Source: Synechococcus sp. HJ21-Hayes (lineage in GTDB: Bacteria; Cyanobacteriota; Cyanobacteriia; PCC-6307; Cyanobiaceae). Taken from it: DNA of 64,000 bases. Shown here one piece after another: positions 8,476-17,419 of the stretch. The notes beneath the pieces were generated by a model. That model worked only from the letters and a program-made list of their open reading frames with translations, was not told the origin of the DNA and ran no database searches. Position 1 is the first letter of the stretch. Each line of letters starts with the position of its first letter. The stretch is taken from the NCBI RefSeq assembly GCF_024345835.1, contig NZ_JAGQBW010000014.1, forward strand, positions 1 to 64,000. Reading direction: 5' to 3'. The translations under genes and the position numbers were made by a program.

Positions 8476-9408
8476 TCAGAGCAGCCACCTCAGGTCGGTG
8501 AGGTGACGGTAGTGCTGCCGATAGGCCTGCTGGATCGCCTGGATCAAGTGTGTGATGGCTGCATGGGCGAGCAGATCGGCCTGCACCAGGATCACATCGG
8601 CATCCATGATCCCGGTGGCATAGGGCAGTGGGGCTAACTCCAGGTGCGGCTGGAGCCAGGCCCGGCCGATCGGGTGGGTCACCACCAGGTGGCGCTGATC
8701 ACTGCAGCTGCCCTCCCACTGCTGCCAGGTGTAGCGGGTGATGGTGTGGGGTGTGCGCCAGAGCCCCAGCCTCCGCAGGGCGCTGCTGGTGTGGGGAAAG
8801 TCGGCTGGATTGGCGGCCAGGGAGGGATAGGCGGCAAACCGGGCGGGGCCAAGATCGATGGTCTGCTGCAGGGGATGCCGGGGGTGGGTGGTGACGGCCA
8901 GCTCGTACTGCACCAGCGGCAGGGCCACCAGGTTCCCCAGGGCCAGGGGCTGCCTCTGCCGGAGGGTGGCGGTGTTCAGGGGGGCCGTGGGCAGCAGATC
9001 CAGTACCGACACCACCGCCAGATCCAGCACGTGCTGTTCCAGCAGCACCAGGGTGCGCTGCTCCCCAAACCAGGGCCGCTCCAGGGCCGGCGGATGCCGA
9101 TCGCTTGTCATGGTTTGGATGGCGCGGTTCCAGGGGGAGCCCACCCAACGCAGATCCTCTGGCGCCTGGTGGATCCGCAGCCGCTGCGACGAACGCCGCA
9201 GATCCTGAAGCAGGGTGTGGTCGCCTAGGGCCCGGTACTGGCCGTCGGGCTGTTTGGCGAAATTGAGGCCCAGCCGGGTGCTCACCTGCCGGTAAATGCG
9301 CGACACGGAGCTCTGATCGCGCTTGATCTGGAGTGCCACCTCTTGGGTGCTGGGGGTGATCTCCAGCAGATCGATCACGGGGATCCCGTCGAGGAGGATG
9401 TCGGGCAT
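8476..9408 (-). CDS. LysR-like transcriptional regulator
   Basis: 310 residues from ATG 9408. The N-terminus (about residues 10-70) reads like a winged helix-turn-helix (STQEVALQIKRDQSSVSRIYRQVSTRLGLNF), and the rest matches the two-lobed ligand-binding domain of LysR regulators (LDLAVVSVLDLLP, then LVVTHPIGRAWLQPHL). Its stop lies 23 nt upstream of the aldehyde-dehydrogenase start, so the two genes are likely an operon and the dehydrogenase substrate may be related to the inducer. The fold call is by pattern only. Confidence 0.7.
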   Translation of the reverse strand: MPDILLDGIPVIDLLEITPSTQEVALQIKRDQSSVSRIYRQVSTRLGLNFAKQPDGQYRALGDHTLLQDLRRSSQRLRIHQAPEDLRWVGSPWNRAIQTMTSDRHPPALERPWFGEQRTLVLLEQHVLDLAVVSVLDLLPTAPLNTATLRQRQPLALGNLVALPLVQYELAVTTHPRHPLQQTIDLGPARFAAYPSLAANPADFPHTSSALRRLGLWRTPHTITRYTWQQWEGSCSDQRHLVVTHPIGRAWLQPHLELAPLPYATGIMDADVILVQADLLAHAAITHLIQAIQQAYRQHYRHLTDLRWLL

Positions 9409-9510
9409 GGCGATCGGGCCGACTGGGAGCCGCTGTGGCCCGTGAGGGGGATATGCCAAGAGTGCATGCACTAATGCACTGAATCAATGCCCAGTGGTGG
9501 GTAGGCCGTG

Positions 9511-11580
9511 TCAGCCGGTGGTGGTGAAGGCCTGAAACACCAGGTCCACCTGGGCTCCACCCTTTGCACTCGTGCCCAGTTCCACGCTGCCGCGGTGGTT
9601 CTCCATGGTGGTGCGCACCACAAACAGCCCCAGGCCGCTGCCGTTGCTCTTGGTGGTGTGCAGCGGGTGCACCACGGTGGCATCGCCCTGGAAGCCTGGG
9701 CCGTTATCGGCCACCTGGAGCCGCCACTGCTGCTGCTCCCGTTGCAGGCTGACGCCGATCCATGGGGCGCTGGTGGTGCTCCCCGCCACGGCTTCCGCCG
9801 CATTGCGCAGCAGGTTCACGATGGCGATCTGGATCTGGGCGGCGTCGCCCTCGATCCAGGCTGGTGCCGCTGGGTTCTGATCCAGGTCCGAGCTGTCGAT
9901 GCCGAGGCGGGCGGCGGCGGTGCCGGTGCGGGCATACAGCACGGCACTTTGCGCGACGGCCCGCAGGTCGAGCCGTTGGTGCTCCGTCTGCACGTTGCGC
10001 AGCAGGCTGCGCATCTTTTCGATGGTCACCACCACCCGGTTGGCTTCGTCCCGGATGCTGTGGAGTTGTTCGCGCCAGGCGGCGGGGAGTTCACGGCCGT
10101 CGTCTGCCCGGGCCCGCTCCAGCAAGAGCTGGCTATTGAGCAGCAGCACGCTGAGGGGCTGATTGATTTCGTGGGCCACCGCGGCCGCCTCGAGGCTGCT
10201 GCGCAGCTTGTCCTTCAGCAGGGCCAGGGTCTGGGCATCGCGGTAGCGCTCGCGCTCCATCAACTGGCGCAAGCTCTCTTCCCTTTGGCGGAGTTCGCCG
10301 GTGAGGGTGTTGAAGCGGGCCACCAACTGGCTGATGGAGGCCTCCAGGCTGGCCATCTCCTCGCCGGCATCACGGCCGAGCTGGCTCTGCAGGCTCAGGG
10401 TGGCCTGGGGGTTCTGATCCTCGAGGCTCTGGCTCACCTGCTGGGCAGCGCCCTGCAGTTGCCTGAGGGGCAGGAGCAGGGAGCGGATCAGTCGGTTCAG
10501 CACCCACAGAGCTACCGCCAGGGCTGCACTGGTGGCGGCCAGGGCCACCCAGGCATCGCGCTCGCTGTTGGTGGCCCTGGAATCGGCAGCGATGGCGGTG
10601 AGCAGGAGCCAGTTGAGCCCTTCTTGCCGTCCCCAGGGGCTGGCTTCGATCACATAGGAATGCCTGCCCACACGCACCCGTTCGGGATCGGTGGTGCGCA
10701 GGGCCTGCGGTTCCGCCGGGTGCGCTTCAAAGAAGGCGCGCCGGAGCTCCTGGGCCAGGGGATCCTTCACGTTCTGGAGGGCGGCGCGGGCCAAGCGGCC
10801 ATTGACGCGCTCCAGGGTGTAGCTGGGCCTTGAGCTGGCCACCAGCCTGCCGTCGGGCTCCACGATCAGAGCCAGGCCATCGCGGTATCGCCACACGCCT
10901 TGCAACCAGGTGCTCAGTTGACTGAGCACCATGTCCACCCCAATCACGCCGATTAAGCGTTGGCCCGGTCCATAAATCGGCGCGTTGTAGGAGATCGAGA
11001 AGATCTCCGGCTTGTCCTCCCAGGAGTAGATCGAGCTCCATGTGGGCTTGCCGGATTTCACTGTGTCGGCGTACCAGGCCTCCTCGTGGAAGGCGTTCAT
11101 GCCGGGGATCGTCTCCAGCAGCTTCCCCCGCTTGCCGTTGCGCTCCATGGCGTAAACGCCGAGGGTTCCACGGCCCAGTTTTGGGGTGTCTTCATTCAGC
11201 AGCAGCTGGCCGTCATCGGTGCGTTCAATGCCGATGAACTCGCCGCCGGCGCTGCCGTAGTTGATGTAGGGCACGGGAAACACCTGCATCTGGCGCCAGA
11301 ACACCTGGCTGAGATGGTTGAAATCCTTCAGGGTTTCGGGGTTGGTGGTGACCTCCAGCAGGTTGAGATCGTTGATGGTGCGAGGAAAGCTGAGCTTCTG
11401 TGAGAGCCGTTCCGATAGCTCCCGGATCGAGGCATTGCGCCGATAGAGCTCGCTCACCTGCAGGCCGCTGCGCTGGCCTAGCGCATAGGTGAGGCCACTG
11501 AGGCTGCCTGCCACCAGCAGCAGTTGCAGCCCGGTCGCCAGGCCCAGCCTGCTTCCCAATCGCTGGGGCCAGGCGTTCAT
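9511..11580 (-). CDS. membrane sensor histidine kinase with extracytoplasmic Cache-like domain
   Basis: 689 residues. An N-terminal transmembrane helix (about 12-34) leads into a large periplasmic region (about 35-330) whose phrases SGKPTWSSIYSWEDKPEIFSI and LIGVIGVDMVLSQLSTWL are typical of double-Cache sensors. A second membrane helix (about 338-360) and HAMP/coiled coil follow. The H-box reads AVAHEINQPLS with the phosphorylated His near residue 470. The N-box (VNLLRNAAEAV, about 592) and G-box (ADNGPGFQG, about 630) complete the HATPase. The response regulator lies 14 nt upstream in the same operon. The ligand is unknown. Confidence 0.92.
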   Translation of the reverse strand: MNAWPQRLGSRLGLATGLQLLLVAGSLSGLTYALGQRSGLQVSELYRRNASIRELSERLSQKLSFPRTINDLNLLEVTTNPETLKDFNHLSQVFWRQMQVFPVPYINYGSAGGEFIGIERTDDGQLLLNEDTPKLGRGTLGVYAMERNGKRGKLLETIPGMNAFHEEAWYADTVKSGKPTWSSIYSWEDKPEIFSISYNAPIYGPGQRLIGVIGVDMVLSQLSTWLQGVWRYRDGLALIVEPDGRLVASSRPSYTLERVNGRLARAALQNVKDPLAQELRRAFFEAHPAEPQALRTTDPERVRVGRHSYVIEASPWGRQEGLNWLLLTAIAADSRATNSERDAWVALAATSAALAVALWVLNRLIRSLLLPLRQLQGAAQQVSQSLEDQNPQATLSLQSQLGRDAGEEMASLEASISQLVARFNTLTGELRQREESLRQLMERERYRDAQTLALLKDKLRSSLEAAAVAHEINQPLSVLLLNSQLLLERARADDGRELPAAWREQLHSIRDEANRVVVTIEKMRSLLRNVQTEHQRLDLRAVAQSAVLYARTGTAAARLGIDSSDLDQNPAAPAWIEGDAAQIQIAIVNLLRNAAEAVAGSTTSAPWIGVSLQREQQQWRLQVADNGPGFQGDATVVHPLHTTKSNGSGLGLFVVRTTMENHRGSVELGTSAKGGAQVDLVFQAFTTTG

Positions 11581-11594
11581 CGGTCGTCTCCAGG

Positions 11595-12197
11595 CTATGG
11601 GCTGAGCTCGCCCAACAGGGCTGCCTGCCGGATCAGTTCGGCACCCCGCACCCCCAGCTTCTGGGCGATGGCCTTGCGGTGGGTTTCCACGGTGGCCACG
11701 GTGAGGGCGGTGGCCCGGGCGATCTCCTTGTTGCTCAGTCCCTGGCCGATCAGGCCGTAGATCTGCTGTTGCCGCGGGGTGAGTTGCGGCTTCGGTTGGT
11801 CCAGGCAGGTGGCGATCACCTGCTGGAGTGTGCTGAAGGCGGCGGTCTTGTCCACCACGCCCCGCACCATGGGCTGCAGGTGTGCCGGACAGATGAAGCT
11901 GGAGGCCTGGCCGGAGAGCACCACCAGCTGGGCCCTGGGATTCAGCTGGGCGAGGCTGTCCGCCACGGCAATGCCATCCCCGTCCGGCAAGGAGAGATCC
12001 AGGAGCAGCAGGTCGGGTGGGTCGGTCTGGCAGTAGGCCAGGGCCTCTGCTTGGCTGCTGGCCACGGCGCTGATCTCGATCCCCGGCAGCGCCTGAAGCA
12101 TCGAGCGCAGGAGCTGTAGGAACATCAGCTGGTCTTCGACGATCAGACAGCGCAAGGGCCGCTCTGGGTACGTGCCATCACAATGGAACGTACCCAC
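11595..12197 (-). CDS. NarL/LuxR-family response regulator
   Basis: 200 residues from a GTG start. The receiver domain begins RCLIVEDQ, the phospho-acceptor Asp lies in LLLLDLSLPDGDG (about residue 63), and a lysine follows in VVDKTAA. The C-terminal LuxR-type helix-turn-helix is clear: LTPRQQQIYGLIGQGLSNKE and the recognition helix TVATVETHRKAI. It is the first gene of a two-gene unit with the histidine kinase, so the two are a cognate pair. Its targets cannot be read from the sequence; the neighbouring aldehyde dehydrogenase is a possibility. Confidence 0.92.
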   Translation of the reverse strand: MGTFHCDGTYPERPLRCLIVEDQLMFLQLLRSMLQALPGIEISAVASSQAEALAYCQTDPPDLLLLDLSLPDGDGIAVADSLAQLNPRAQLVVLSGQASSFICPAHLQPMVRGVVDKTAAFSTLQQVIATCLDQPKPQLTPRQQQIYGLIGQGLSNKEIARATALTVATVETHRKAIAQKLGVRGAELIRQAALLGELSP

Positions 12198-12237
12198 AAC
12201 TTTGGCCTTTTGCTCTGAGGGATGGCCATGATTTGAA

Positions 12238-12309
<72 letters not shown>

Positions 12310-12319
12310 ATGTGGAAGG

Positions 12320-12401
12320 TGGGCCGGGCTGGATTTGAACCAGCGTAGGCAGAGCCAGCGGATTTACAGTCCGCCCCCATTAACCACTCGGGCACCGACC
12401 C
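12320..12401 (-). tRNA. trnY-GUA: tRNA-Tyr (anticodon GTA)
   Basis: 82-nt class II tRNA with a long variable arm. Acceptor GGGTCGG pairs with CCGGCCC (one T-G wobble), anticodon stem GCGGA/TCCGC with loop CTGTAAA, T arm GCTGG-TTCAAAT-CCAGC. Probably co-transcribed with the tRNA-Thr just downstream. Confidence 0.97.
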
Positions 12402-12540
12402 GAACCACACCCCAAGAATTTACCAGCCGGCCTGGCGGCCCCCCGCAGAACTCAGGGGGAGCGGGCCTTGGCTCCTCTCTTTACGATCGACCGCAGTGGC
12501 GTCCGGTTCGCCGGTGCAATCCCTCCCGCCGGTGCAATCC

Positions 12541-12987
12541 ATGCGCGTGTTGCTGCTCAACGGTCCCAACCTCAACCTGCTGGGCCTGCGGGAGCCTGGG
12601 CTCTATGGCGCCCAAACCCTGGCCCAGATCGAGGCGGCCCTGGCCGAGCGGGCCGGAGCCTTGGGGGTGGAGTTGGAGTGCTTCCAGAGCAACCATGAAG
12701 GCGCCCTGGTGGACCGCATCCATGCGGCCCGCGCCGCCGCGGACGGCATCCTGATCAACGCCGGAGCGTTCACCCACACCTCCGTGGCCCTGCGCGATGC
12801 CCTGCTGGGGGTGGCCATTCCCTATGTGGAGCTGCACCTGAGCAACGTGTACGCCCGCGAGCCTTTTCGGCACCACTCCTTTCTGGCCGACAGGGCCGTG
12901 GGGGTGATCGGTGGCTTCGGCCCCACCAGCTACAGCCTGGCCCTTGAGGGGCTGGTGGCCCACCTGCACGCCCAGGCCCCAGCATGA
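12541..12987 (+). CDS. aroQ: 3-dehydroquinate dehydratase, type II
   Basis: 148 residues, usual length. Third step of the shikimate pathway, forming 3-dehydroshikimate. The start [20 protein letters not shown] contains the catalytic tyrosine loop (LYGAQT follows), and [24 protein letters not shown] and [14 protein letters not shown] are diagnostic. I chose the ATG at 12541, which gives the exact family N-terminus; an upstream ATG at 12496 adds 15 non-conserved residues. The stop overlaps miaE by 4 nt. Confidence 0.97.
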   Translation: MRVLLLNGPNLNLLGLREPGLYGAQTLAQIEAALAERAGALGVELECFQSNHEGALVDRIHAARAAADGILINAGAFTHTSVALRDALLGVAIPYVELHLSNVYAREPFRHHSFLADRAVGVIGGFGPTSYSLALEGLVAHLHAQAPA

Positions 12988-13598
12988 GCACCGCCCGGGT
13001 GAAGTGGCTGGTGGCCCCCAGCAGTGTTAGCTGGCTGGAGCAGGCCAAGGCCCGGCCGGATCTGGTGCTGATCGATCACGCCCATTGCGAGCGCAAGGCG
13101 GCTGGTGTGGCCCTGCAGCTGATGTTCCGCTACCCCTCCGATGAAGGGTTGGGGGCGGCGCTCAGCCCACTGGCTCGGGAGGAGTTGGAGCACTTTGAGC
13201 TGGTGCTGCAGCTCCTGCAGCGGCGCGGCATGGCCCTGAGGCCGCTGCCCGCGCCCGGGTATGGGGCCCAGCTCACGGCGGCGGTTCGCAAGGGTGAGCC
13301 CCACCGCATGCTGGATTCCTTCCTGGTGGCCGGCTTGATTGAGGCCCGCAGCCATGAACGCATGGCGCTGCTGGCGGCCCACAGCCTGGAGCCGGAGCTG
13401 CGCGATCTCTACGCCGACCTGCTAGCCAGTGAAGCCCGCCACTTCGGCCTCTATTGGCTGCTCTGCGAAGAGCGCTACGGGCGCGAGGCCACCGTGGCGC
13501 GGCTGCAGGAGCTGGCGGCTGTGGAGGCGCAGGCACTGAGCGGCGTGTTGCTGAACCCGGAGGAGGTCCGCATGCATTCGGTGGGACTGGCCGATTAG
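12984..13598 (+). CDS. miaE: tRNA 2-methylthio-N6-isopentenyladenosine hydroxylase
   Basis: 204 residues. Non-haem diiron monooxygenase that hydroxylates ms2i6A at position 37 of tRNAs reading codons that begin with U. The ferritin-like diiron ligands are visible as E..H in [10 protein letters not shown] and [11 protein letters not shown], and as [10 protein letters not shown]. The ATG overlaps the aroQ stop (ATGA). The substrate tRNAs would include the tRNA-Tyr just upstream if it carries ms2i6A; that is an inference. Confidence 0.93.
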   Translation: MSTARVKWLVAPSSVSWLEQAKARPDLVLIDHAHCERKAAGVALQLMFRYPSDEGLGAALSPLAREELEHFELVLQLLQRRGMALRPLPAPGYGAQLTAAVRKGEPHRMLDSFLVAGLIEARSHERMALLAAHSLEPELRDLYADLLASEARHFGLYWLLCEERYGREATVARLQELAAVEAQALSGVLLNPEEVRMHSVGLAD

Positions 13599-13642
13599 GT
13601 CTGCCAGCCGAAACCGAGCCTGGGAATCCTCCCCAGCACTCT

Positions 13643-14191
13643 TCAATCCAGCAGCGGGAACCGCTGGGCGATGGGATCGCCACTGAACTGGGCTACCCAG
13701 CCCTCAGGATTGTCGAAGAAGCGGATCGCGCAGAACTGGGGAGCGCTGCCCATGTCGAACCAGTGCTTGGTGCCGGCGGGCACGCTGATCCAGTCGCCTG
13801 TTTCGCAGAGCACCTGCAGCACCTCCTCGCCGATGTGCAGGCAGAACAGGCCGCGCCCTTCCACGAAGAAGCGCACCTCATCTTCCGCGTGGATGTGCTC
13901 GGAGAGGAATTTCTGGCGCAGGGCCGCCCGCTCCGGGTGCTCCGGTGTCATCCGGATGGCATCCACCGTGGGGTAAGTGCCGCTCGCCTGCACCCGCGCG
14001 ATCTGGGCGGCGTAGGCGGCCAGGATGGCGGTGGGGTCGGCATCGGCAGCCAGGTTCACGGGGGCTTCCCAGCGCTCAAAGCCGATGCCCCGTTCCGCCA
14101 GGGCTTCGGCGATCAGGCTGGGATCGTTGCTGGCCAGGGTTGGAATTGGATCTTCAGCGGCCATGGCCGGAAAGATCTGCAGATGACTCAT
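13643..14191 (-). CDS. mtnD: acireductone dioxygenase
   Basis: 182 residues from ATG 14191; an ATG at 14206 is also in frame. Cupin enzyme that splits acireductone to the methionine precursor 2-oxo-4-methylthiobutanoate and formate (Fe form) in the step after MtnC. The metal-binding motif HIHAEDEVRFF gives two His and one Glu, and the fourth ligand is the His of GTKHWFDMG. It is inserted, on the opposite strand, between miaE and cobI. Confidence 0.96.
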   Translation of the reverse strand: MSHLQIFPAMAAEDPIPTLASNDPSLIAEALAERGIGFERWEAPVNLAADADPTAILAAYAAQIARVQASGTYPTVDAIRMTPEHPERAALRQKFLSEHIHAEDEVRFFVEGRGLFCLHIGEEVLQVLCETGDWISVPAGTKHWFDMGSAPQFCAIRFFDNPEGWVAQFSGDPIAQRFPLLD

Positions 14192-14235
14192 CGGGCCGAT
14201 CCGCACAGCTGCTCCACCCTAGAAAGGGGCCTGCA

Positions 14236-15012
14236 GTGACCCCCCGCGTGAGCTCGGCCGATCCACTGAGAGCCCCGGCACTGCAGGCTGGGCTCACCTT
14301 GGTGGGTGTGGGGCCTGGGGATCCCAACCTGCTCACCGTGGCGGCCGTGCGCACCATCGGGGCGGCGGCGGTGGTGGCCTACCCCGTGGCGCGACCGGAG
14401 TCGGAGGGCATGGCGGCCCGCATTGCGGCCCCCTGGATTCGCCCCGATCAGCGCCGGCTGCCGCTGCTGTTCCCGATGGTGAGCGAGGCGGAACCGCGCC
14501 GGCTCGCCTGGCACGCCGCTGCCGATGCCCTGGCCGCCGAGGTGGCGGCCGGCCAGGCCGTTGTGCTGCTGTGTGAGGGCGATGCCTCCCTGTTCGCCAG
14601 CGCCTCCTATGCCCTCTTGGCCCTGGCCGAGCGGCATCCCACCTGCCCGGTGGCGGTAATCCCTGGCATCACGGCGGTGGCTGCCGCCGCCGCGGCTGGC
14701 CGCTGGCCGCTGGCCCTGCAGCAGGACGCCCTGCTGGTGCGCCCCACCCCTGAAACCCCCGCGCAGATGGAGGCGTTGCTGGACAACGCCCGGGACACCG
14801 CCATGGTGCTGGCCCTTCTCAAGCTGGGGCACCGCTGGGCCTGGGTGCGGCCGATCCTGGAGGCCCGGTGCCTGTTGGCAACGGCGTTGTTCGCCCAGCG
14901 GGTGGGCTGGCCCGACCAGCTGCTGGCGCCTGCGGCCGAGGTGCCCGGCAACGAGCAGCCCTACTTTTCACTCCTGTTGATTCGGCAGGTTTGGCCGGAC
15001 GTGCTGCCCTGA
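14236..15012 (+). CDS. cobI: precorrin-2 C20-methyltransferase
   Basis: 258 residues from GTG 14236, which has a purine-rich AGAAAGGGG about 7 nt upstream; a second GTG at 14248 is less well placed. SAM-dependent tetrapyrrole methylase that adds the C-20 methyl in cobalamin synthesis. The N-terminal GVGPGDPNLLT, the central CEGDASLFASASY and the following VIPGITAVAAAAA are the family's SAM/substrate motifs. The DUF4079 gene starts 4 nt after its stop. Confidence 0.93.
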   Translation: MTPRVSSADPLRAPALQAGLTLVGVGPGDPNLLTVAAVRTIGAAAVVAYPVARPESEGMAARIAAPWIRPDQRRLPLLFPMVSEAEPRRLAWHAAADALAAEVAAGQAVVLLCEGDASLFASASYALLALAERHPTCPVAVIPGITAVAAAAAAGRWPLALQQDALLVRPTPETPAQMEALLDNARDTAMVLALLKLGHRWAWVRPILEARCLLATALFAQRVGWPDQLLAPAAEVPGNEQPYFSLLLIRQVWPDVLP

Positions 15013-15016
15013 GCCC

Positions 15017-15637
15017 ATGACACCTGCCCACTGGTTCGCCCTGCTGCACCCGGTACTGATGATCCTGTTCGTGTACCCGGTGGTGGGGGCCACGATCCGG
15101 CTGGGGATCCTGGTGCGCGAGCAGCGGCTGGGCATCACCCAGCAGCCCGCCCTAGTGCCGGTGGAACACGCCGACCACGGCCGCTGGGTGACCAGCGGCA
15201 CGGTGGTGGCGGTGCTGATCGCCCTGGTGTGGAGCTACGGGGTGCACGCGGTGCCCGTGGTGCGCTTGCTGCCCCTGTTGGCAGTGGTGGCGGGCTGTCT
15301 GGGTAGCTGTCTGGCCCTGTGGTGGGTGAAGGCGCCGGGCCTGCGGGCTGCCTTTGCCTTGCTCTGCTGGTTCGCCCTGCTGGCCCTGGGCCTGCAGCCG
15401 GAGGTGTGGCGCCTCAGCGACAATCCCCTGGGCGCCGCTTTCTGGGGCTCCCACTACTGGAGCGGTTGGCTGCTCTGCGGCCTACTGCTGTTTGGCATGG
15501 CGGCCAAGCCCGAGATCGCCAGCTCCCTGCGGCTGCGGCGGCTGCACGTGAGTGCGGCGGTGCTGATGGCGGTGCTCCTGGCGGTTCAGGCCATCACCGG
15601 CAGCCGCGACCTATGGCAGATGGGAGCTGGCGGTTAG
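15017..15637 (+). CDS. DUF4079 integral membrane protein
   Basis: 206 residues with about five to six hydrophobic segments. The start MTPAHWFALLHPVLMILFVYP and the histidines spaced along the helices resemble cytochrome b561-like ferric reductase proteins, to which DUF4079 is related. The function is not known to me. The ATG is 4 nt after cobI, and its stop overlaps the convergent dus stop by 4 nt. Confidence 0.8.
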   Translation: MTPAHWFALLHPVLMILFVYPVVGATIRLGILVREQRLGITQQPALVPVEHADHGRWVTSGTVVAVLIALVWSYGVHAVPVVRLLPLLAVVAGCLGSCLALWWVKAPGLRAAFALLCWFALLALGLQPEVWRLSDNPLGAAFWGSHYWSGWLLCGLLLFGMAAKPEIASSLRLRRLHVSAAVLMAVLLAVQAITGSRDLWQMGAGG

Positions 15638-16644
15638 CCCATCAGCGACTCCTGTGCCCGCTCCAGCAGCTCCTGGGCGTCTGCTGGGGTGGGCGCGCGC
15701 ATCAGGGCATGGCGCAGCTGGGGTGCGCGGGGGAAGCCCTGGCAAGTCCAGCCCATGTGTTTGCGGGCGATCAGCAGCCCGTGGTCGCCCTTGGCAGCCA
15801 CCAGGGCCGCGAGCTGTTCGGCGGCCAGCTGGATGCGCTCGCGGGCCGCGGGGGTGGGGGGAATGGGCCGGCCGCTGAGGGCCGCATCGATCTGGCCCAC
15901 CAGCCAGGGGGCGCCCATGGTGCCCCTGCCAACCATCACGCCATCGGTGCCCGTGATCTCCAGACAGCGCAGGGCATCCTCGGGGCTATTCACATCGCCG
16001 TTGGCGATCACGGGGATGGTGAGGGCTGCCTTCACTGCGGCGATGGTGGACCAGTCGGCCTGGCCCTTGAAGCCCTGCTCGCGGGTGCGGCCATGCAGGG
16101 TCAGCAGCTGGGCGCCGGCGTCCTCCAGCTGGCGGCACCAGGCCACGGCACTGGCGTTGGGCGCCCCGCACCAGCCCAGGCGCGTCTTCACCGTCACGGG
16201 GATCTGCACGGCCGCGGCCACGGTGTCCACGATGCATGCCGCCAGATCGGGGTCGCGGATCAGGCCGCTGCCGCCGCCCTTTTTGGCGATCTTCTTCACC
16301 GGGCAGCCCATGTTGATGTCGATCAGGAAGGCGCCGCTGGCTTCCGCCCGCCGCGCGGCCTCGGCCATGGCCTCTGGCCGGTGATCGAACAGCTGCACCC
16401 CAATGGGGCCAGCTTCCTGGTGGAGCTCCTCCACTTTCTGCAGCCCGAATCCCAGCTCCAGGCTGGTGGCATTCACCATCTCGGTGAACAGCAGGGCATC
16501 GGGGGCCCAGCGCCGCACCAGCCCCCGGAAGATGCGATCGCTCACGCCGGCTAGGGGCGATTGCAGCACCCGGCAGCGCAGGCGCCGTGCCGTGCCGTTT
16601 CCGGGCAGCACCAGATCCGGCGAAGGGATGGGAGGGCTGGTCAT
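15634..16644 (-). CDS. dus: tRNA-dihydrouridine synthase
   Basis: 336 residues. FMN enzyme that reduces uridines in tRNA D-loops. The TIM-barrel motifs are LQSPLAGVSDRIFR at the N-terminus, FLIDINMGCPVKKIAKKGGGS with the catalytic cysteine (about residue 114), VKTRLGW, LTLHGRTREQGFKG, VIANGDVNSPEDA, and the phosphate-binding GTDGVMVGRGTMGAPW. It resembles the DusB branch, but I do not assign a subfamily. It is divergent from DUF1823. Confidence 0.94.
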   Translation of the reverse strand: MTSPPIPSPDLVLPGNGTARRLRCRVLQSPLAGVSDRIFRGLVRRWAPDALLFTEMVNATSLELGFGLQKVEELHQEAGPIGVQLFDHRPEAMAEAARRAEASGAFLIDINMGCPVKKIAKKGGGSGLIRDPDLAACIVDTVAAAVQIPVTVKTRLGWCGAPNASAVAWCRQLEDAGAQLLTLHGRTREQGFKGQADWSTIAAVKAALTIPVIANGDVNSPEDALRCLEITGTDGVMVGRGTMGAPWLVGQIDAALSGRPIPPTPAARERIQLAAEQLAALVAAKGDHGLLIARKHMGWTCQGFPRAPQLRHALMRAPTPADAQELLERAQESLMG

Positions 16645-16685
16645 CGTGGCGCCATTCTGGAGGGGCTCCAGGCCGCCAGCACCCT

Positions 16686-17156
16686 GTGGAAGCCGCCACT
16701 ACGCCCGATCCCTACCCCCTGAGCCGTGTGCTGCTGGAGGCGGTGCTGACTGATCGCACCAGTGATCGCTTCGTGTGTGAGCTGATCTGGCCGCGCCTGG
16801 GGTACTGGCCCGATGGTTCCGGCACTTGGAGCGCGGGCCCGGCTACGGGGGCGGATTGGCGGGAGTCGTTTCCGATCGAGCCCCAGTTCATCGCCGAGCG
16901 GCCCCCCAGCGTGAAGCTCACCCGCTCCATCGCCAAGGAGCACAAACAACTGCTCAAGGAGCAGCTGGGCTTCGCTGGTTACCGCATCGGCGAGCTCTAC
17001 CCGCGCCGCACCCGCCGCGCCACAGCGGTGAACTGGCTGCTGGCCCACCTGGCGGAGTTGGGTGAGCCCCTGCCCGCTACAGGGCCGGTGCCTCCCTTGC
17101 TGGATCAGCCCGCCGATCCGGTGTTGGGCCATCCCGGCGATCGGCCGATCAGCTGA
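16686..17156 (+). CDS. DUF1823 family protein
   Basis: 156 residues from a GTG start. A conserved, uncharacterised cyanobacterial family. The telling segments are VCELIWPRLGYWPDGSGTWS, then RPPSVKLTRSIAKEHKQLLK and the end of the domain, GELYPRRTRRATAVNWLLAH. The start is uncertain: the GTG at 16686 leaves about 12 residues before the conserved part and has no good ribosome-binding site. No function is inferred. Confidence 0.75.
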   Translation: MEAATTPDPYPLSRVLLEAVLTDRTSDRFVCELIWPRLGYWPDGSGTWSAGPATGADWRESFPIEPQFIAERPPSVKLTRSIAKEHKQLLKEQLGFAGYRIGELYPRRTRRATAVNWLLAHLAELGEPLPATGPVPPLLDQPADPVLGHPGDRPIS

Positions 17157-17273
17157 TCACACCTGGATGGTGATCGATGGATGCTTGCTCTACACCAGCT
17201 GCTGTTGGTGGTTGTAGGCGTAGAGCTTCCGGTCGGACAGGTCGACCACGATTGTGGTGATGAGGTCCACCAT
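17157..17273 (-). pseudogene. L,D-transpeptidase (YkuD) remnant, internally deleted
   Basis: From an ATG at 17273 the frame reads MVDLITTIVVDLSDRKLYAY followed by NHQQQLV and a TAG. This is the typical opening of the mature YkuD domain (short beta-strands with DLSxRKLYxY and QQLV). Past the stop the frame continues SKHPSITIQV, which resembles the usual end of the domain (…VTIQ). About 100 residues, including the catalytic His and SHGCIR-type Cys motif, are absent. I see the N-terminal match directly; the C-terminal match is weak. It lies between DUF1823 and der. Confidence 0.5.
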
Positions 17274-17419
17274 GGCGGAGGCTCGCGTGGGCGAGGCAGG
17301 GAGACAGAACCCCACGCCCTGGCGAGACTCGTGATGTCCCGACCCGAGACACTCGAAAGGAATACGGCTTCACTGGCCTGTAGGGTCGACAACAGGACAA
17401 GTTGTTGAGATAAGCCGTT

